From an uncultured Eubacteriales bacterium (lineage in GTDB: Bacteria; Bacillota_A; Clostridia; Peptostreptococcales; Anaerovoracaceae), in NCBI GenBank assembly GCA_902774195.1, contig CACYHM010000064.1:1-6054 (forward strand): a stretch of DNA of 6,054 nucleotides, read 5' to 3'. The notes under the pieces were generated by a model. It searched no databases, was not told where the DNA came from, and saw nothing but the letters and a program-made list of their open reading frames with translations. This document shows positions 5,505 to 6,054 of this stretch, piece by piece (position 1 is the stretch's first letter; the number at the start of each line of letters is the position of its first letter). Both the position numbers and the translations under genes were made by a program.

Positions 5505-6054
5505 AGTGTACATCGTCGGAGCAGGCCCCGGACACAAGGATCTGATCACAGTGCGGGGCCGCGAACTCATAGGAATGGCAGATGCCATCCTTTACGACAG
5601 TCTTATTGACAACAGTTTGCTGGATAATGCAAGGGATGATTGCCTGCTGATAAATGTCGGCAAGAGAATGGACAGTCACAGCATGAAGCAGGAAGAGATA
5701 AATGGGCTTCTGATCAGAACAGCAAAAAGTTACAGGACGGTCGTAAGACTCAAGGGCGGAGATCCTTTTGTCTTCGGGCGCGGAGGCGAAGAGGCAATGG
5801 CTCTGATTGGTGAGGGAATAGATTTTGAGCTGATCCCGGGAGTGTCGTCTGCGATAGCTGTACCTGAACATGCAGGGATACCGGTCACACACAGAGGCAT
5901 TGCACGCAGCTTCCATGTAATAACCGGGCATACCATGGATGATGAAACAGACTTCGGCAGATATGCCGGCCTTGATGGCACATGGGTGTTTCTGATGGGC
6001 CTTTCCAACCTGTACAGGATCACAGGAGACCTCCTTAAGGCAGGGATGGATCCC
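5497..6054 (+). CDS. cobA: Uroporphyrinogen-III C-methyltransferase, N-terminal 186 residues (runs off window)
   Basis: This SAM-dependent methyltransferase converts uroporphyrinogen III to precorrin-2, the branch point to siroheme and cobalamin. The frame starts at GTG 5497 and is open to the last base. Family motifs appear in order: VYIVGAGPG (4-12), ADAILYDSL (28-36), VGKR (54-57), VVRLKGGDPFVFGRGGEE (82-99, SAM-binding GGDP loop), IPGVSSAIAVP (113-123), AGIPVTHRG (126-134), and GTWVFLMGLSNL (161-172). A complete stand-alone enzyme has about 250 residues, so roughly the last quarter is missing. Many clostridial versions continue into a HemD (uroporphyrinogen-III synthase) domain, which would be biochemically fitting here because HemC lies immediately upstream. 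The window cannot decide this. The 8-nt overlap with the preceding gene implies coupled translation. Confidence 0.95.
   Translation, partial: MSKVYIVGAGPGHKDLITVRGRELIGMADAILYDSLIDNSLLDNARDDCLLINVGKRMDSHSMKQEEINGLLIRTAKSYRTVVRLKGGDPFVFGRGGEEAMALIGEGIDFELIPGVSSAIAVPEHAGIPVTHRGIARSFHVITGHTMDDETDFGRYAGLDGTWVFLMGLSNLYRITGDLLKAGMDP

Noticed and set aside
1..6054. CRISPR arrays, insertion sequences, tRNA or rRNA genes, integrase attachment sites
   Set aside because: I saw no regularly spaced repeats, transposase motifs, cloverleaf patterns or terminal repeats. The gene content is continuous and metabolic.

Overview
This window is a compact, single-strand (+) operon for anaerobic sulfite reduction. 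It most likely comes from an anaerobic member of the Bacillota (class Clostridia). The reasons are the oxygen-sensitive three-subunit AsrABC sulfite reductase, a FocA/NirC-family channel directly behind it, strong GGAGG-type ribosome sites before every gene, short or overlapping gene junctions, moderate base composition, and heavy AGA/ATC codon use. No species can be named from the sequence alone.

Layout: 1-199 is the 3' end of an upstream iron-sulfur (ferredoxin-like) protein gene. 200-391 is an intergenic control region with a perfect 16-bp palindrome (252-267) and a consensus -10 box (289-294). Six-gene block: asrA (392-1411), asrB (1404-2207), asrC (2222-3277), an FNT-family anion channel (3279-4043), a fused precorrin-2 dehydrogenase/hydroxymethylbilane synthase (4062-5504), and the first 186 codons of uroporphyrinogen-III C-methyltransferase, cobA (5497 to the window edge). 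Junctions are -8, +14, +1, +18 and -8 nt with no convincing terminator, so co-transcription is expected. Two of the six genes start at GTG.

How it works together: AsrA (two 4Fe-4S clusters) and AsrB (FAD/NAD(P)H-type oxidoreductase with an Fe-S motif) should deliver electrons to AsrC, whose siroheme-4Fe-4S centre reduces sulfite to sulfide by six electrons. The FNT channel probably exports the HS- product or moves a related small anion. The last two genes supply siroheme: HemC makes hydroxymethylbilane, CobA methylates uroporphyrinogen III to precorrin-2, and the SirC/CysG-N-like domain oxidises precorrin-2 towards siroheme. The operon therefore carries catalyst, product channel and cofactor supply together.

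I see no wholly undescribed system. The points most worth a second look are the CRP/FNR-type operator placed exactly where a class II activator would sit, the fusion of two non-consecutive tetrapyrrole enzymes, and a perfect 11-bp stem-loop inside the start of that fused gene.
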